64,000 nt of DNA from Leptoclinus maculatus (GCA_032191485.1 JAVDOI010000012.1:20203485-20267484), one strand, 5' to 3'. Positions 23,553 through 36,374 are shown, numbered from the stretch's first letter. Program-made: numbers and translations. The notes: generated by a model from the letters alone, not told the origin.

Positions 23553-24645
23553 CAGTGGCGGCTGGTGGAAAATGTTCTTGGTAGGGCTGTGCCACATCCA
23601 ATCAATTTCAGCAAACATCCCAGAATGATTTAATGCAAACAAATTAAGGTATCAAACACGTATTACTACTTTGCAGTTAAATATTTAACATTCATTCCAA
23701 CAGGAAAAAAAGCAGTAAATAACACTTTGACAAACACGTCATCTTATTTTAGTCACCCTCACAGGGAATTCAGTATAATATAATATATATATCATATAAT
23801 AATATTCAGTATAATATAATAATATATATATCATATAATATTCTGTATAATATAATAATATATATATATCATATAATAATATTCACTATAATATAAAACA
23901 CACACATATATATATAACTATATATCCATTTCTCAGACAGGTGCTTCATGTCCCTCACTCCCTAACTGTCCATGCTGGTTCTGTCCCCGTTGTTTTAAAA
24001 AGCTAAATAAGTTATTAGCATGACGTCATCCAGCGAGCCAAACCTGTCTGGTGTACAGCTACTAGAGAAGCTTCATGTACTGCTTCTCTTTCCTGCTAGT
24101 CTGCTGTCTGATTGTGAGGTCAGGCTGATCTGGGATCAGCTCTTTCAGTAGTTTCTCCTCTCAGTTCTCCTCTCAAACGGGTCTTGGAGGAGCAGTGCTC
24201 GCGCTGGCGCTCGCCTGTAGAGACTAGTCCTGACGAGAACGCGCAGCTTGGGGCAGAATGAAATCTGCCCCAAGCTGAATCTATTTGAGGACGCTGATTG
24301 GCTAAATTGTATGTCACTCATTTATATCTTTAGTCAGCATTAAAGCATCATTGGCTAAACTGCTTTATAGACCCGCCTCTTTGGGGCAGTTTTTCCAGCG
24401 CCCCAGCCAGCTGAGACGTGCACAGAGGAGAGGAAGAGCAGACAGGCAGAGAGGACGTGCAGGAAAAGCATATATTTACCGCAGATATCATATTTTACAC
24501 ATATTACTGGGTGATTCCATGTTTCAAAAACACAAATATTGTCAATTTGTATAGTTTATTATTATTATTATTTATTTTATTTTGTATTATTTGTAGCTCA
24601 AGGGGGGGCGGCGCCCTAGCGCCTTCTATGGACCAGCCGCCACTG
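23553..24645. mobile_element. Non-autonomous DNA transposon (cagtggcggctgg ends)
   Basis: Perfect 13-bp terminal inverted repeats: cagtggcggctgg on the left and ccagccgccactg on the right, 1.09 kb apart. I saw no matching 8-bp target duplication, so the superfamily is uncertain. Sequence just outside (23287 onward and up to about 25560) has gggcggactgggg and ggaccagccc motifs that may be the ends of an older surrounding element. Confidence 0.7.
24244..24277. repeat. Perfect 13-bp hairpin
   Basis: cagcttggggcag, an 8-base spacer, then ctgccccaagctg. Inside the DNA transposon at 23553-24645. Confidence 0.85.
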
Positions 24646-25586
24646 CACATAGGTAAGGTACATATTTGATTGCACCAGGTGTGTGCGCCACGATCTGCGA
24701 CCTGCCCCACCGACCTGTGTTTCAGAAGAAAATCGCGAGATCCCGCGATAATCTGTAACAGCCACGGATTTATAAAGAGAACAACAAACACATAAAAGGT
24801 TACTTTACCTGTCCGACGTTGAATTGCTGTTGATTTGGTCATATTTCCCTGTTTTTTGAGAATTGTTAAAGCTTAGATATTTAATCTTCAATGTTTGCGG
24901 TCAAAGCAAAATATAAGAAGAAGAAGAAGAAGAAGAGAAGTGTAGAAGAAGAGTAACGGAACTACAAGCATGAACCCGACCCGTGGGCTCTCGCGTGCCC
25001 CCTTCATTGAGGCAGAGGTACTGTTTGCCTCCCCTCTGCTTCTTCACTGTGTTTTAATGTCAGATCAGCAAGACTAAATATGTTCTACACATACGTGAAA
25101 TACATGACCTATTCTATGGAAAGAAAGGACATATAATACAAGTGTCTACGAATATTACAGTGGTGACAAACAATGAGAAAGCAAAAGACATGTAGAAATG
25201 AACAGAACAGAACATACGATGGGGTGTGAACATCAGTGGTATCAGTAGTGTTGCATGCTGGGTGCCGGTGCCATGCTGCCGGCTCGAGTGACGCAAGTGT
25301 TGAGTAGGCTAGAGTAATTGACATTTAATAACACCTAAAACAAAGTTAGACTGACGGAAGAGATTAGATGAGTAAAGAAGATGGAAACCATGAGTGTGAA
25401 TACAGATCGCGAGGAGTAGTATGAATGTCAGTCAGTGATTATTGACTTTAGGTATTAGAGTAAATTTAACGTGTTCTGTGAAGCATAGAATATAGTCGTG
25501 ACCGGCGATGTCAAAGGGAGGGCCGGTTGGTGATGGGCGTGGGCCGGTATTGGACCAGCCCAACCCCGTCGGCCTATGGCCTGCAG

Positions 25587-25617
<31 letters not shown>

Positions 25618-25650
25618 CACACACACTCTCTCTCTCTCTCTCTCTCTCTC
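25587..25650 (+). repeat. Compound microsatellite (CGCA)(CA)(CT)
   Basis: Consecutive GCAC, CA and CT runs. Confidence 0.93.
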
Positions 25651-25760
25651 ACATGTGTGTGCAGGCCCTTTCTCCCTATACTACATTGTCAGTGATTTGC
25701 GCACCAATTTAACTGTACACAGAGATGAAGACAACACAAACTAGACAGTGTTCCTTAAGT

Positions 25761-27517
25761 CAGGGGTGTCAAACTCATTTTCACCCCGGGCCACATCAGC
25801 ATCATGGTCGCCCTCAAAGGGCCGGATGTAACTGTAAGACTGTATAAATGTAACCACTCCTAACATATTGTTAAACAACTCTCTCTGCATTTAATTATTG
25901 TTTATTCAACATATTGTAAATGCATTTATATAAATGTAAAATGATATGCACATTTCTCTGTTATTATAACATAAATCAAAGATCAAACTTTTAAAGAAAA
26001 TATAAAAAACTAAAATCATCAAACACGAGTTAGTTATTTTAGTTATTAACTCTGTTCAAAGCATGTTTGTCACAGTTGAGAGGGACATAACTATGGTACA
26101 ACAAATGATTGTGAGCTGCTAAGAACATGTGTGACAGATGTGACATCTAACTAAAAACCGTTTGAGGACCGCGTTCCTACTCAGCCACCGTACTTGTGCA
26201 TGGTACGGCACATCTCCATGCTCCGAGCCCAACTCCTTCAGAAACAGTTGGAACTGGCGGTGATTCAGGCCACGCGCCCGAATGAAGTTCACTGTTTTCG
26301 TGACCGTGGTCATTATATTATGTTCCAGAACCTTTCCACACAGAGCTTCTTGGTGGATAATGCAATGATAAGTTATCAGAGGTGTGTGTTTTGCATTTTC
26401 TTTAGCCCCACCAACTCCTCCAGGGTATTCAGTTTTACTCACGGACCTCTCCACTGCATCACTAATGTCCCTCCCCGTCGTCGTTCCATGGAGGGCAGCT
26501 ACATCCAAGAGCTCCTCACTGAAGAGTCAAGTCTGCCTTCAGCCGCTTACAAACATGGACAGTTGCGCTGTGTCCGTGTTGTCTGTGCTTTCATCAACCA
26601 AACAGCCACGTAGCTGCTCGACTCCTCGGCTAGCTGTGTTGTCAGATTGCCTGCTAGTTCCTTAACTCGGTCTGCGATGGTGTTCCTTGACAAAGTGACA
26701 TTTGTAAAAGCCTGTACCTGGTCGGGGCTCACCTGCTCACAGACCCTGATCATACACTCCTTCACCCTCTGAAAAGGACTTGGAAGCTCGGGCGGTTTCT
26801 TCAGCCACAATAAAGCTTTCACAGCGGCATCATTTGTGTCTGTAGCTTCTGTGAATATGTTCTGCTGTGATTGGAGTCTGCCTTTACATTTTTGGACAAG
26901 TTGATGTTTTTCTTGGAGGCTAAATGTAGCATACTTGGCTCCGTGTTTGGTATCAAAATGCCGACGTAAATTGTATTCTTTCATCACCGACACTGCTTCA
27001 TAGCATAGCATAGCATACAGACCGGTTTCTCTCCTTGAAGAACAAACATAAATTCGCTTTCCCATCTTTCATTAAATGTCCTTCCCTCTGTATCAATGTC
27101 CCTCTTCTTAGACATGCTGGGATTATTTTTCAAACATTTTCAACTCAATAATTCGTTAGAAACCCGATTTAGTTAACGCTAACGCTACTAGCGGCCGCAG
27201 TCCGTCATTTCGCGGGTCAAAAACTCAACATGCATTGTGGGAGATGTAGTTTATGGTCACTGTAATGTACATGATGAAGCAGCATAGAGTTTAATTTTAA
27301 GACAATCGTATGCCTTTTATATGGAAGCCCATTTCAGCAGCAAAAAAAACAAATGAAAAATTAGACTTGATAATAAAAATATATATCATAATTATGACTT
27401 TTAATTTTTTTTTTAATAAATTTTTTTTTTTTGCTGGTGGAAATATGCCTTCGCGGGCCACATAAAATGACGTGGCGGGCCGGATTCGGCCCGCGGGCCT
27501 TGAGTTTGACACATGTG
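25761..27517. mobile_element. hAT element with caggggtgtcaaactca ends
   Basis: Left end caggggtgtcaaactca and right end tgagtttgacacatgtg are inverted repeats (14 of 17 match), typical of the hAT-Charlie type as I recall it. The subterminal ggccc/gggcc-rich segments also pair. Candidate 8-bp flanks (ccttaagt and gctttaat) match poorly, so the target duplication is degraded or one end is rearranged. It carries the broken transposase at 26119-27115. Confidence 0.8.
26119..27115 (-). pseudogene. Broken hAT transposase with BED finger (GTF2IRD2-like family)
   Basis: Starts MSKKRDIDTEGRTFNERW. A BED-type zinc finger follows (VCMLCY ... YNLRRHFDTKH), then KYATFSLQEKHQLVQKCKG, a QVQAFTNVTLSRNTIADRV segment and VAALHGTTTGRDISDAV. 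The frame ends near VRWLSRNAVLKRF. The family resemblance is to fish GTF2IRD2-like/SCAND3-like hAT transposases. Lesions: an extra tatgc unit in the tagcatagcatagcatacag stretch near 27000, a frameshift near 26590, a stop near 26545, and loss of the C-terminal catalytic and dimerisation part, which is replaced by AT-rich filler up to the left end. It is not expected to be active. Confidence 0.8.
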
Positions 27518-27721
27518 GCTTTAATGCTTTTATTTATATATTGTATGTCTACACTTACATCTTGTTTGCTTTCTCTACTTTTTTTAAGTATCTTTTGACT
27601 TATTGTTAAAAAACCTGGTGTCATACTTTTCTTGCAAAATGTATGTGATCTGTATGGTGAAATAATCAGCCAGGAACTTTTACATTTGCACTGATATTGC
27701 CACAGACTGTGTTCATCATGT
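27518..27721 (-). repeat. Dispersed repeat, copy 2 (flank of the hAT element)
   Basis: Its reverse complement matches 3305-3508. Its left limit coincides exactly with the hAT right end, while copy 1 continues, so copy 1 documents the uninterrupted sequence on this side. Confidence 0.85.
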
Positions 27722-27944
27722 CCGTCACCATACAATAATATTGGGCTTTCTATTCCGTCCACTTCCACAGACTACTCGCGTTAAGACAACTCTGGCGGCA
27801 CGGTTTGAATGCAAACTGAGGGCGAAACATCACTCCGAGGCAAAACGGGGCTCATATAACTTTATATAGGATAAAACCATCAAACTAAACTCGGCATGTT
27901 ATACATGTATTAGCTGGTACGCTAAATTACTATTCACTCATTAT

Positions 27945-28070
27945 TCCACCGTGTCCCATTGGCTTAAAGTATGCGGTGTGGGCGGGCGTAATCTTCGTGG
28001 CACTGGGGGCGGGACTGATAGGTCCGACAGGCAAACTAAAGAAAGGCGAGGATATCCATTAATACGGTAA
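27945..28070 (+). promoter_or_regulatory. rhoa: Probable rhoa promoter
   Basis: Contains an inverted CCAAT (cattggc, about 27957) and two GC boxes (tgggcgggcg and gggggcggga). There is no TATA box. This fits a housekeeping promoter just upstream of the putative first exon. Confidence 0.5.
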
Positions 28071-28128
28071 AACTGCGTCTAAGTAACTACTCACAACAGC
28101 TCTCTGCTTAGTTGCTTTGCATGTCAGG
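28071..28128 (+). other. rhoa: Possible rhoa non-coding first exon
   Basis: Ends at a good donor (cagg|gtaggt, 28128/28129) downstream of the GC-box cluster. Rho genes usually have an untranslated first exon, and the coding start sits right at a 3' splice site. The 5' limit is a guess. Confidence 0.35.
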
Positions 28129-30118
28129 GTAGGTGTTAGAACCAAGCAATATATAGCGCTCTCAAAATGTGAGCTGTCCACTTTGACAAGAGGCCAGTTG
28201 TCCCGGAAAACTCAGCAAAGTTAGCAAGCTAATAGTTAGCCTCCTTAGATGGAATGGAAACTGCTGCTAGCTAGAAGTTAGCCGGTACTCCACATTTTCG
28301 GTGACAAATATAGGCCAAATAAGAATATTAACGTAGTTTAAGGTTACATTAGGATTGCAAGTTATCTGTAACGTGATGCAATTCAGCGGAGGTTGAGTTG
28401 ACAGATACAATAGCCCTTTACATTAAGAGGTGAATAGCACTGAGGAAGTTAAAGCAACGAAAACTTGCCAAATTCTACAGATACGTCAGACGCCTGAACG
28501 CTTCACTAGGACTGTACCCTGTGTTCCTCTCTCTACAGCGGGTTAATACATACAGGTGGCTGTAGGTTATATGTCATCTAACAAACCATAGTTGGTTTAA
28601 CTGAATTGTATTCAGGCCTTCAGTGAAGGCTTATATTCCACATTTACAGCCTAGTTTCAGTAGGCAGTTCAATTAAGAGGTTAACACATGTTAACGTCAA
28701 ATCACCAAGATATGTTGATTTAGGTCATTTTTGGTAAACAGTAAGATTGTTTTGTTTGTTGTCATGTTCTACTCTAGTTTATTGTCACACAGTTTGTTCA
28801 GTGAAGTGACTATTGGTAACAACAACCCAAACTAAACAGACTACTGGCTCAAGCATGGACAGCACTGTTTGGTCAAGAGGGAAATATGGGATAGATATGC
28901 CATTAAATATATGTCAGATATTACATATTCTAACAGGATGAATGCTGTGGACTTTTCATGAAGAGCCACAAGTAGGTCACATGTATCTCTTGTCTGAAGT
29001 GCAACACGGATCAGCTGTGTCTCAGAATGTCAAGTGACTGCTTCGATTGTGAGAAGATTGCAGTTTTTTTGGGAGTGGACGCAGGACGACACTGGACTAC
29101 AGGAAATGGTGTGTTTATGCGCATGAACCGGCAGTGACACACATCCAGGTGATGTCAGTGGGCTTGCACCGAAAACAATGCAGCACTGTCGTCATAGTAC
29201 CACTAAGAACTGTTGTCAACTTGAGCTTTACTGTGAGATGTGGGCTTTGTTCGGACCCACAACAGTACTGTGTGTAAAAGTGAAGCCCCCTCACTCATGT
29301 CAATGAGGAGGTCTCGAGCTAAAAGAGTCTAACCTGGGTCAGGTTCTGGCTGCACCATCACCCAGCAAAAGTACATGCAAGCGAACATTCTCGGTAGATT
29401 ACTTTTGTAACGTGAACCTTGTAATAATTCTACAGTTCATCTTGCGATCGCCACAAAAGGAGGAAGATAGACGGATTGTCACCATGATATCTTTCTAGAC
29501 TTATTAAATATTTCCATATAGTCTTATGAGCTGCCGTGCAATGTTCTGGTGTCTGATGAACCTACAAAGTCATGGATCCGTAGTTCAAACGTGTTGATGC
29601 AGGGCTGGGTGGTCCTGAATGCGTGAGAAGAATTACTTACCTGAGAAGATAGGAAACAGCAACGCCACTGTTGCCAAAGAGCAGAGCTGGAAACTTAGCG
29701 GTTCACATTGCTTGGTTGCTTGACTTGTCTAAAAATAAATTGTGATGAAACATTGCAGCTGAACTCGATCAGATTTCAGGATCAGGAATGAAGGAGGGAT
29801 TTAATTAAGCCGTGCTAAAACATAGCAGATTTGATTTGATTATGATCAACTTGAACGGTCGGTTGAGCAAAGAACATGCTCCATTCATTGCAGACCGGTG
29901 CACAAATATTTTCACACTTTACGCACCCCAGCACTTCCTGTTGAGCCTCTTCACATTCCACGGCTCAACAGTTTTGTGTTTCCCATGACCAAACTCTTCA
30001 TACCACTGTCCAGTACACGTTTTTATAAAAGTTACTGTGTTTTGGTTTTTTTAATCTCTGACTCCTCCAAACTGTCCTTCCTGTACGCCGGTTAATGTCT
30101 TTACTCTTATTCTCTCAG
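28129..30118 (+). other. Presumed first intron of rhoa
   Basis: No coding frame is supported. It ends in tattctctcag directly before the ATG. Confidence 0.4.
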
Positions 30119-33044
30119 ATGGCTGCGATCAGAAAGAAGCTGGTGATAGTCGGTGACGGCGCCTGCGGCAAAACCTGTCTCCTCATCGTGTTCAGCAAAG
30201 ATCAGTTCCCCGAGGTTTATGTGCCCACAGTGTTTGAAAACTATGTGGCAGATATTGAGGTGGACGGTAAACAGGTAAGCTGTTTATTATACTGACAAAT
30301 GCTGTGTTTGCTTCATATTTACAGTATAGAGGATTTCATGTTGGCAGGGTTTAACTGGACAGAGCCAGGCTAGCAGTTCCCCCTGCTTCCAGTCGTTCTG
30401 CTAAGCTAGGCTAAGTCCTAGCTCCAGCTCTGTACTTAACACACACCAGACTAAGGTCCATCTGAACATCTCACTCTCACTAAGAAAGAGAATACGTGTA
30501 TTTTCCAAAATATTGAACTATTGCTTTAACATAATACTCACATTCCATATGAACGTTGAGTTATTGGTCCCCGTGAAGACATTACTTTCTGTCCTCACCG
30601 TTTCTTTCATGTTTTTCTTTCTACAATTACAAATCTTTTCTGATCATTCACAAACTTGAATTGAGTTTTTTTCCCCCACGTTTACAAAAGGACTTTTGAG
30701 TTTCCCTGTACATGTTTGCATAATATGTAGAGAGCCATGCCATCAGGAGTGTCTGTCGCTCTACAGACGCGTCCTATTATCCCGTCCTGCTGTAGGTGGA
30801 GCTGGCTCTTTGGGACACAGCGGGTCAGGAGGACTACGACCGCCTGAGGCCTCTCTCCTACCCAGACACAGATGTCATCCTCATGTGTTTCTCCATCGAC
30901 AGCCCTGACAGTTTGGGTGAGGCTTCTTCTTTGTCGTCGGTTGTTTTTCTTAAACATTCTGTTGGCATCCCGGCCCATGTTCAACATGTCCACCTTGTGC
31001 CTGATGCAGAGAACATTCCAGAGAAGTGGACTCCCGAGGTCAAGCACTTCTGCCCCAACGTGCCCATTATTCTCGTGGGAAACAAGAAAGACCTGCGAAA
31101 TGACGAGCACACGCGTCGGGAGCTGGCTAAGATGAAACAGGTCAGTGAGGCCGCTTCTTCACTTGAGCTGCTGTGGGTTTCAAGCTCGCCGAGTTAACAC
31201 AAAACTCACACGAGCCACAGTCCGTAAAACGTCCCGTTACGTACGACGCATGGCTTTGAACGGCTTCAGATCCCCAAAATATTCTAAAGATAGCATACAC
31301 TTAAAGGAACACCCCCAAAGTGTCCATTTGTTTATCAATTACTCCCAGCTGTTTACCTTGAATTCTTGACAGGTGCATAAAACGAGATTGGGAGCGTTTT
31401 GATTGGCTCTCAACATGGCGACGCCTGAGCCGGTGGCTTGGAGCTAACAGCGCTAACAGTATAAACTGACAAACGTGCCGACAGGGCTCACGGTGTGTAC
31501 CTGAGGGGGGAACAGGAGGGTGGGCGCTATGCTTCTGTGACGACGCAGTCATCAGCTGTAACCGTCATACGAGTATCAGTGCAGAGTGGCGGCTCACATG
31601 CACTTCAACATGCACAGAGAAGCTTGGCAAAAACCAGCACACACAGAGGGAGAACAATTGTCTGCTCAGGTAGACATTACTCCACTATATCTTTACATAG
31701 AACGTAGTTGTTCCCTGCTATATTAATGCTCTGAATGACGTTTATTGCTCCCCCCAGGAAAACTTTTTTTCTCTCATGCCTACACGAAGCAAAAAAACAG
31801 ATACAGTTGCTGCATTCATCTTTCCCTCGATCCTGACTAGTCTCCCAGTTCCTGCCGCTGAAGAACATCCCCACAGCACGATGCTGCCACCACCATGCTT
31901 CACTGTAGGGATGGTGTTGGCCAGGTGATGAGCGGTGCCTGGTTTCCTCCAGACATGACGCTTGGCATTCAGGCCAAAGAGTTCAATCTTTGTTTCATCA
32001 GACCAGAGAATTTAGTTTCTCGTGGTCTGAGAGTCCTTCAGGTGCCTTCTGTCATGGGCCTTTTACTGAGGAGTGGCTTCCGTCTGGCCACTCTACCATA
32101 CAGGCCTGATTGGTGGAGTGCTGCAGAGATGGTTGTCCTTCTGAAAGGTTCTCTCTTCACAGAGCAACGCTGGAGCTCTGTCAGAGTGACCATCGGGTTC
32201 TTGGTCACCTCCCTGACTAAGGCCCTTCTCCCCCGATCGCTCAGTTTCTGCAGACATCTTTCTGTACCCTTCCCCAGATCTGTGCCTCGATACAATCCGG
32301 TCTCGGAGGTCTACAGACAGTTCCTTGGACTTCGTGTCTTGGTTTGTGCTCTGACATGCACTGTCAACTGTGGGACCTGATATAGACAGCTGTGTGCCTT
32401 TCCATATCGTGTCCAATCAACTGAATTCACCACAGGTGGACTCCAATCAAGTTGTAGAAACATCTCAGGATGCACCTGAGCTCAATTTTGAGTGTCGTGG
32501 CAAAGGCTGTGAATACTTATGTACATGTGACTTTTTTCGTTTTTAATTTTTAATAGATTTTTACAAAATACTTTCCGGATGCACTGTAAGTCTTTAACAA
32601 CAGCAAAACTATATCAAAACATCCATTTCAAAACTGTCACACAATCCATGCAGTGTAATCCAAGTCTCATTCATCCAGTCGTATGCTCACTACTTTACAA
32701 ACACGTCGTGCATCTTCACTGAAACCGTACTATTCAAACACCTTACGCACGCGTGAGACTGTTCATGCGGGAGTGCTTTCTCTGTGAGAGACTTGGTTAG
32801 ACACAATAACAAAGAGAAAGGTAACGGAAAGGTTTTCATTTCTCTTCATGATTTTGGTTTATCCAAACAGGAGCCAGTGAAGTCAGACGAGGCGAGGGAC
32901 ATGGCTAACCGGATCAATGCCTTTGGTTACCTGGAGTGCTCGGCCAAGACGAAGGACGGCGTGCGGGAGGTGTTCGAGATGGCCACCAGGGCGGCGCTGC
33001 AGGCCAAGAGGCGAGGCAAGAAGGGCGGCTGCCTCCTGCTATAG
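30119..33044 (+). CDS. rhoa: Transforming protein RhoA (small GTPase)
   Basis: Membrane-associated molecular switch that controls actomyosin contractility, stress fibres and cytokinesis through ROCK and formins. Coding exons: 30119-30274, 30796-30916, 31010-31140, 32871-33044. All are GT-AG and in phase, giving 193 aa, the standard RhoA length. Visible motifs: P-loop GDGACGKT, switch I VPTVFENY (effector-loop Thr37 and Asn41 present), switch II DTAGQEDYDRLR (Gln63), guanine-specificity NKKDL and ECSAKT, the Rho insert helix, and a basic end RRGKKGGCLLL whose CLLL box predicts geranylgeranylation. The tail and insert favour RhoA over RhoB or RhoC. Fish have several rhoa copies; which one this is was not resolved. 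The ATG is the first base group after a splice acceptor. Introns are short except the last, which holds a Tc1 remnant. Confidence 0.97.
31830..32590 (-). mobile_element. Degenerate Tc1/mariner element in rhoa intron
   Basis: Minus-strand pieces read KELSVDLRDRIVSRHRSGEG and, in another frame, LSDRGRRALVREVTKNP with GLYGRVARRKPLL, the DNA-binding and linker part of a Tc1-like transposase. The + strand carries recognisable downstream text such as catgcttcactgtagggatg, tcatcagaccagaga and aggtggactccaatcaagtt. A piece is missing between the two transposase fragments, and frames are broken. Terminal repeats were not found. Confidence 0.8.
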
Positions 33045-34615
33045 AGTGTCGGTCACACGGGATCGGGAGGGGAGGGAGAAACAAACCAGGCCAAAAAAAT
33101 AAACCAACATCCCTCCTCGGTGTCTGCTTCGACACCAAGGTGGGCACAATTGAACGGGGTGTTATGAGGAGAAGAGTCAACCCAGGCTTCAGGGGAACGA
33201 AGGAAGGTCGAATGCAATGGGGAAAGGGAGTATCTACACATTCACGTACAAGGTTATAGCTTTTAGCTTTCAAATGAAAATACTGTCATCTTGTGTTTAG
33301 GGTTCTTTAGACATGACATTATTAGGAGAATGCGAAGAGAAGCGAACATTGCTCTCACTCGTACTGTTTAAAGGAGTGGGAGGGTTTCTGTTCTGAACCA
33401 CAGCGCTGTGGTTTGAGGGTTGAGGCTCAGTTCACCCCAGATGCATGCCTGCCTGCCTAACTAACTGCGGGGAGACTTCCAGGGCAGCGGGACCGTGCTG
33501 GTCTTTCCTTCTCCTCCATTCCCACGGGGAAACATAACCGAACTTTCCGTTTTATGAACCTGTAGTCTTTCATATAGAATTCCATTCATTTAAAGAGCTG
33601 ATTTTGATTGTTGGCGTCTGAGCGTAAATGCGTGACGTAATGAGACCAACTTGTTTGAGTGTTTTGTACAAGCTTGTTAATGAATGTAACACTTAACAAA
33701 TGGAGATTAAGTTGAGCTCTACTTTCAATCAGAAAACTATGTGATTGAATTGACGTGGCCGGTCAGACGCACTGTATACAGTTGGGTATTAAAGGGTTAA
33801 AAAGTGGTTTGATCCTCCTAACAGTCACTGAATCTTCAGTAGGAAGCCTCCCTGATTTGCTCCCGTTTTAATTGACTTAATGCAAACTCAACACCTTCGC
33901 CATGTTTCCTCATTGTCTTTATATCATTTCTACAGCACCATTTCCATCACTACACTTAGCTTCTCTTTTTAACACAAATGCTGTTTTCAGTTACTAATTA
34001 TTTACGGTCACTTTGCTGTTCTTTTCCTCCTTAGTGTTGTTTAGCTACCATCAATGAAACGCTACACTTTATGTACAGATTTTACTTTGAAAACCTTCCA
34101 TCAGGTCATAGGATGTCCTCTAGTTACCGGTATGCTTTTAATTTGAAACATTTACAGGAAGTTTAGAGTTTCAGAGGCAGTAACTTAACGGCAATACAAA
34201 AAACTGCAACATGGAAGCAACTGTTTTTCTGTTCTGATGATGACGTGACTGTCGTACTGATACGTTAGTCACATGATAGTACAGTAACTCCTCCCTCAGT
34301 GTTTTAACCCAGCTGTTATCTGTCTCGGCCTGTTCACTCGTGATGTCTACAACTACTCTTTTATTTCTGCTTCTTTTTCTGTTGTATGTTATTTGAACTA
34401 TGTGATATTCTACTGGCTTATGTTGTATTATTTGCACACAGCTTAAAACTAAAATGTCAGTGTGGTATACACACTTTGAAAAAGATTATGAAATACAAAA
34501 TGCAAGCAACTCCTAAAGGATTGGTTATTTGTAAGAGGAATATTGTTTTGTGTCCTCGCATTTCACCAGTCATCTTTTTTAATGTATTGTAAAGGAAATA
34601 AATTGTAACGGAGAA
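33045..34615 (+). other. rhoa: rhoa 3' untranslated region
   Basis: A 1.55-kb AT-rich tail from the TAG to the AATAAA at 34597-34602. No repeat was recognised in it. Confidence 0.6.
34597..34602 (+). terminator. rhoa: rhoa polyadenylation signal
   Basis: AATAAA in gaaataaattg, the first clear signal after the stop codon that is followed by a plausible end. Confidence 0.55.
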
Positions 34616-34977
34616 TGACCAGATACCACATGCTTTGTCTTCATTTCAGTTATTGTCATGAATCACGCTGTTGTCCGGCCCTCACAGGGGGATCGGTCTT
34701 CACAAAGACCGGCTGTTTAGCCAAACTTTGTTCAAACCAACTCTTCTCTAGAATCCTAGTAAAGAGACGAAATCTGTCAGGTTGGATTTTTGTGGAAATA
34801 CCTTTAATTAAGAAATGTGCACATTTAATGAGCTATTTGTGAAAAAGTGAGATTTTTATATCTTCAATTCATTGTCTCTCTAATAATTGTTATACTATTT
34901 GTTTAAATTAAAGCTAGGGTAGGTTTTTTCTAATATATTTGTTACATCCCGACAGCATTCAATGAATCGGACGCTAC

Positions 34978-36205
34978 TTGTGGTGTAACGGATCACGGGT
35001 CGATCCGTGATCCGTTCGGATCACCCCTCACGGTTCGGATCACTCGTGAACCGCGGATCAATTGAGTATTCTTTTTTTTTTTTTTTTACAGTGTAATCAT
35101 CATAGTGTGTAATACAGTTTTACTGCTGCTGTTCCTTTTCAAGTAACAAGTCCCCGAATATCAATGCAAAGTGTCAGTGAACAGATATAAAGCAGTAGTG
35201 TGTTCATGTCAACGGAGCACGTTAAAAGCATTTAACGGCGAAAGTCATGGTGAGCGGAGGAACTTGAGAAGCTCCCGGCGTCATTTAAGTCACAAGTTTG
35301 GGATCATTTTGTCTTCCCTGTAACTTATGACGGATAAGGGTGGTGGACAAAACCGTTACGGTATGCAGGCGTTACTTAAAGAGAAAGACATACGACAAGG
35401 AAAAGACTGTGACCGCTTTCACCACAGCGGAGTGATTCATAGTCCGGAGCTGCAGACTGTCTGTGTGAGAGTCACACAGACAGGTGCTGTAGACACGCCC
35501 CCTCTGTGAGAGTCACACAGACAGGTGCTGTAGACACGCCCCCTCTGTGAGAGTCACACAGACAGGTGCTGTAGACACGCCCCCTCTGTGAGAGTCACAC
35601 AGACAGGTGCTGTAGACACGCCCCCTCTGTGAGAGTCACACAGACAGGTGCTGTAGACACGCCCCCTCTGTGAGAGTCACACAGACACACACCTGGTGCA
35701 GGTGCTGACAGAAGCATCAGAGTGGAGCTCGACAGGCCCAGTAGTAACAGTCACCACAGAAAGGTCGACCCTCTCCTCAGACAATGGAGATATTCTCATC
35801 TTTTTGAAAATAACGTCACAGTAATGGTGAACATTATTGTGTATTTGAATGACATAACCTGACAGGAAGTAAACACAGACCCAAGTTGTTGCCGAGCAGT
35901 TCAGTTCAGTGTAAACAGTGGAAGCTAGCTCACTGGCTGTTTCTTTCTTTCAATATTGATCAAAGGACGAGGGTCTCAACTTGGACAACTTCAAATTGGA
36001 CATCTTCAATATTTTTTTTTCATGTAAGACTATAGCCCAAAGTTCTTTGCTTTAAGTGTTCTTGAAGTTCTTTAATTAATAAATGGAAAGCAAATTATAT
36101 TTGTCTCCTCCCCTTTACTTTGTTGATCCGAAAAATTATCCGAACCGTGACTCAAGAACCGTGATCCGAACCGAACCGTGAGGTTTGTGATCCTTTGCAC
36201 CCCTA
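34978..36205. mobile_element. hAT element with perfect 8-bp target duplication
   Basis: The direct repeat gacgctac flanks it at 34970-34977 and 36206-36213. Ends ttgtggtgtaacggatcac and, reverse-complemented, taggggtgcaaaggatcac are terminal inverted repeats. Subterminal copies of gatccg and ccgaaccgtga are abundant. An internal + strand remnant of a BED-finger region (SQVWDHFVFPVTYDG, then after a stop and frameshift VVDKTVTVCRR, about 35290-35370) confirms hAT ancestry. A 41-bp minisatellite has expanded inside it. Confidence 0.9.
35464..35690 (+). repeat. 41-bp minisatellite within the hAT element
   Basis: gagagtcacac occurs at 35467, 35508, 35549, 35590, 35631 and 35672, exactly 41 bp apart, with gacaggtgctgtagacacgc between. 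No unique spacers, so it is not a CRISPR. Confidence 0.95.
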
Positions 36206-36374
36206 GACGCTACCTATCTGCATTGACATTACCAGCTGAAAAAATGTTGTCTACTCTTGCCGGTTTCTCCAAAGTTGCCTGCCCGAGTTTGAGCCCCCGT
36301 TAGCGGGGTTAAATGTAAAGAAACAACGTGATGCGTCCTCTCCTCCGACACTGGGCTCAGTCCTCAGCTGCTCT

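Noticed and set aside
35464..35690. Regular 41-bp repeats considered as a CRISPR array
   Set aside because: Units are contiguous with no variable spacers, inside a eukaryotic hAT element.
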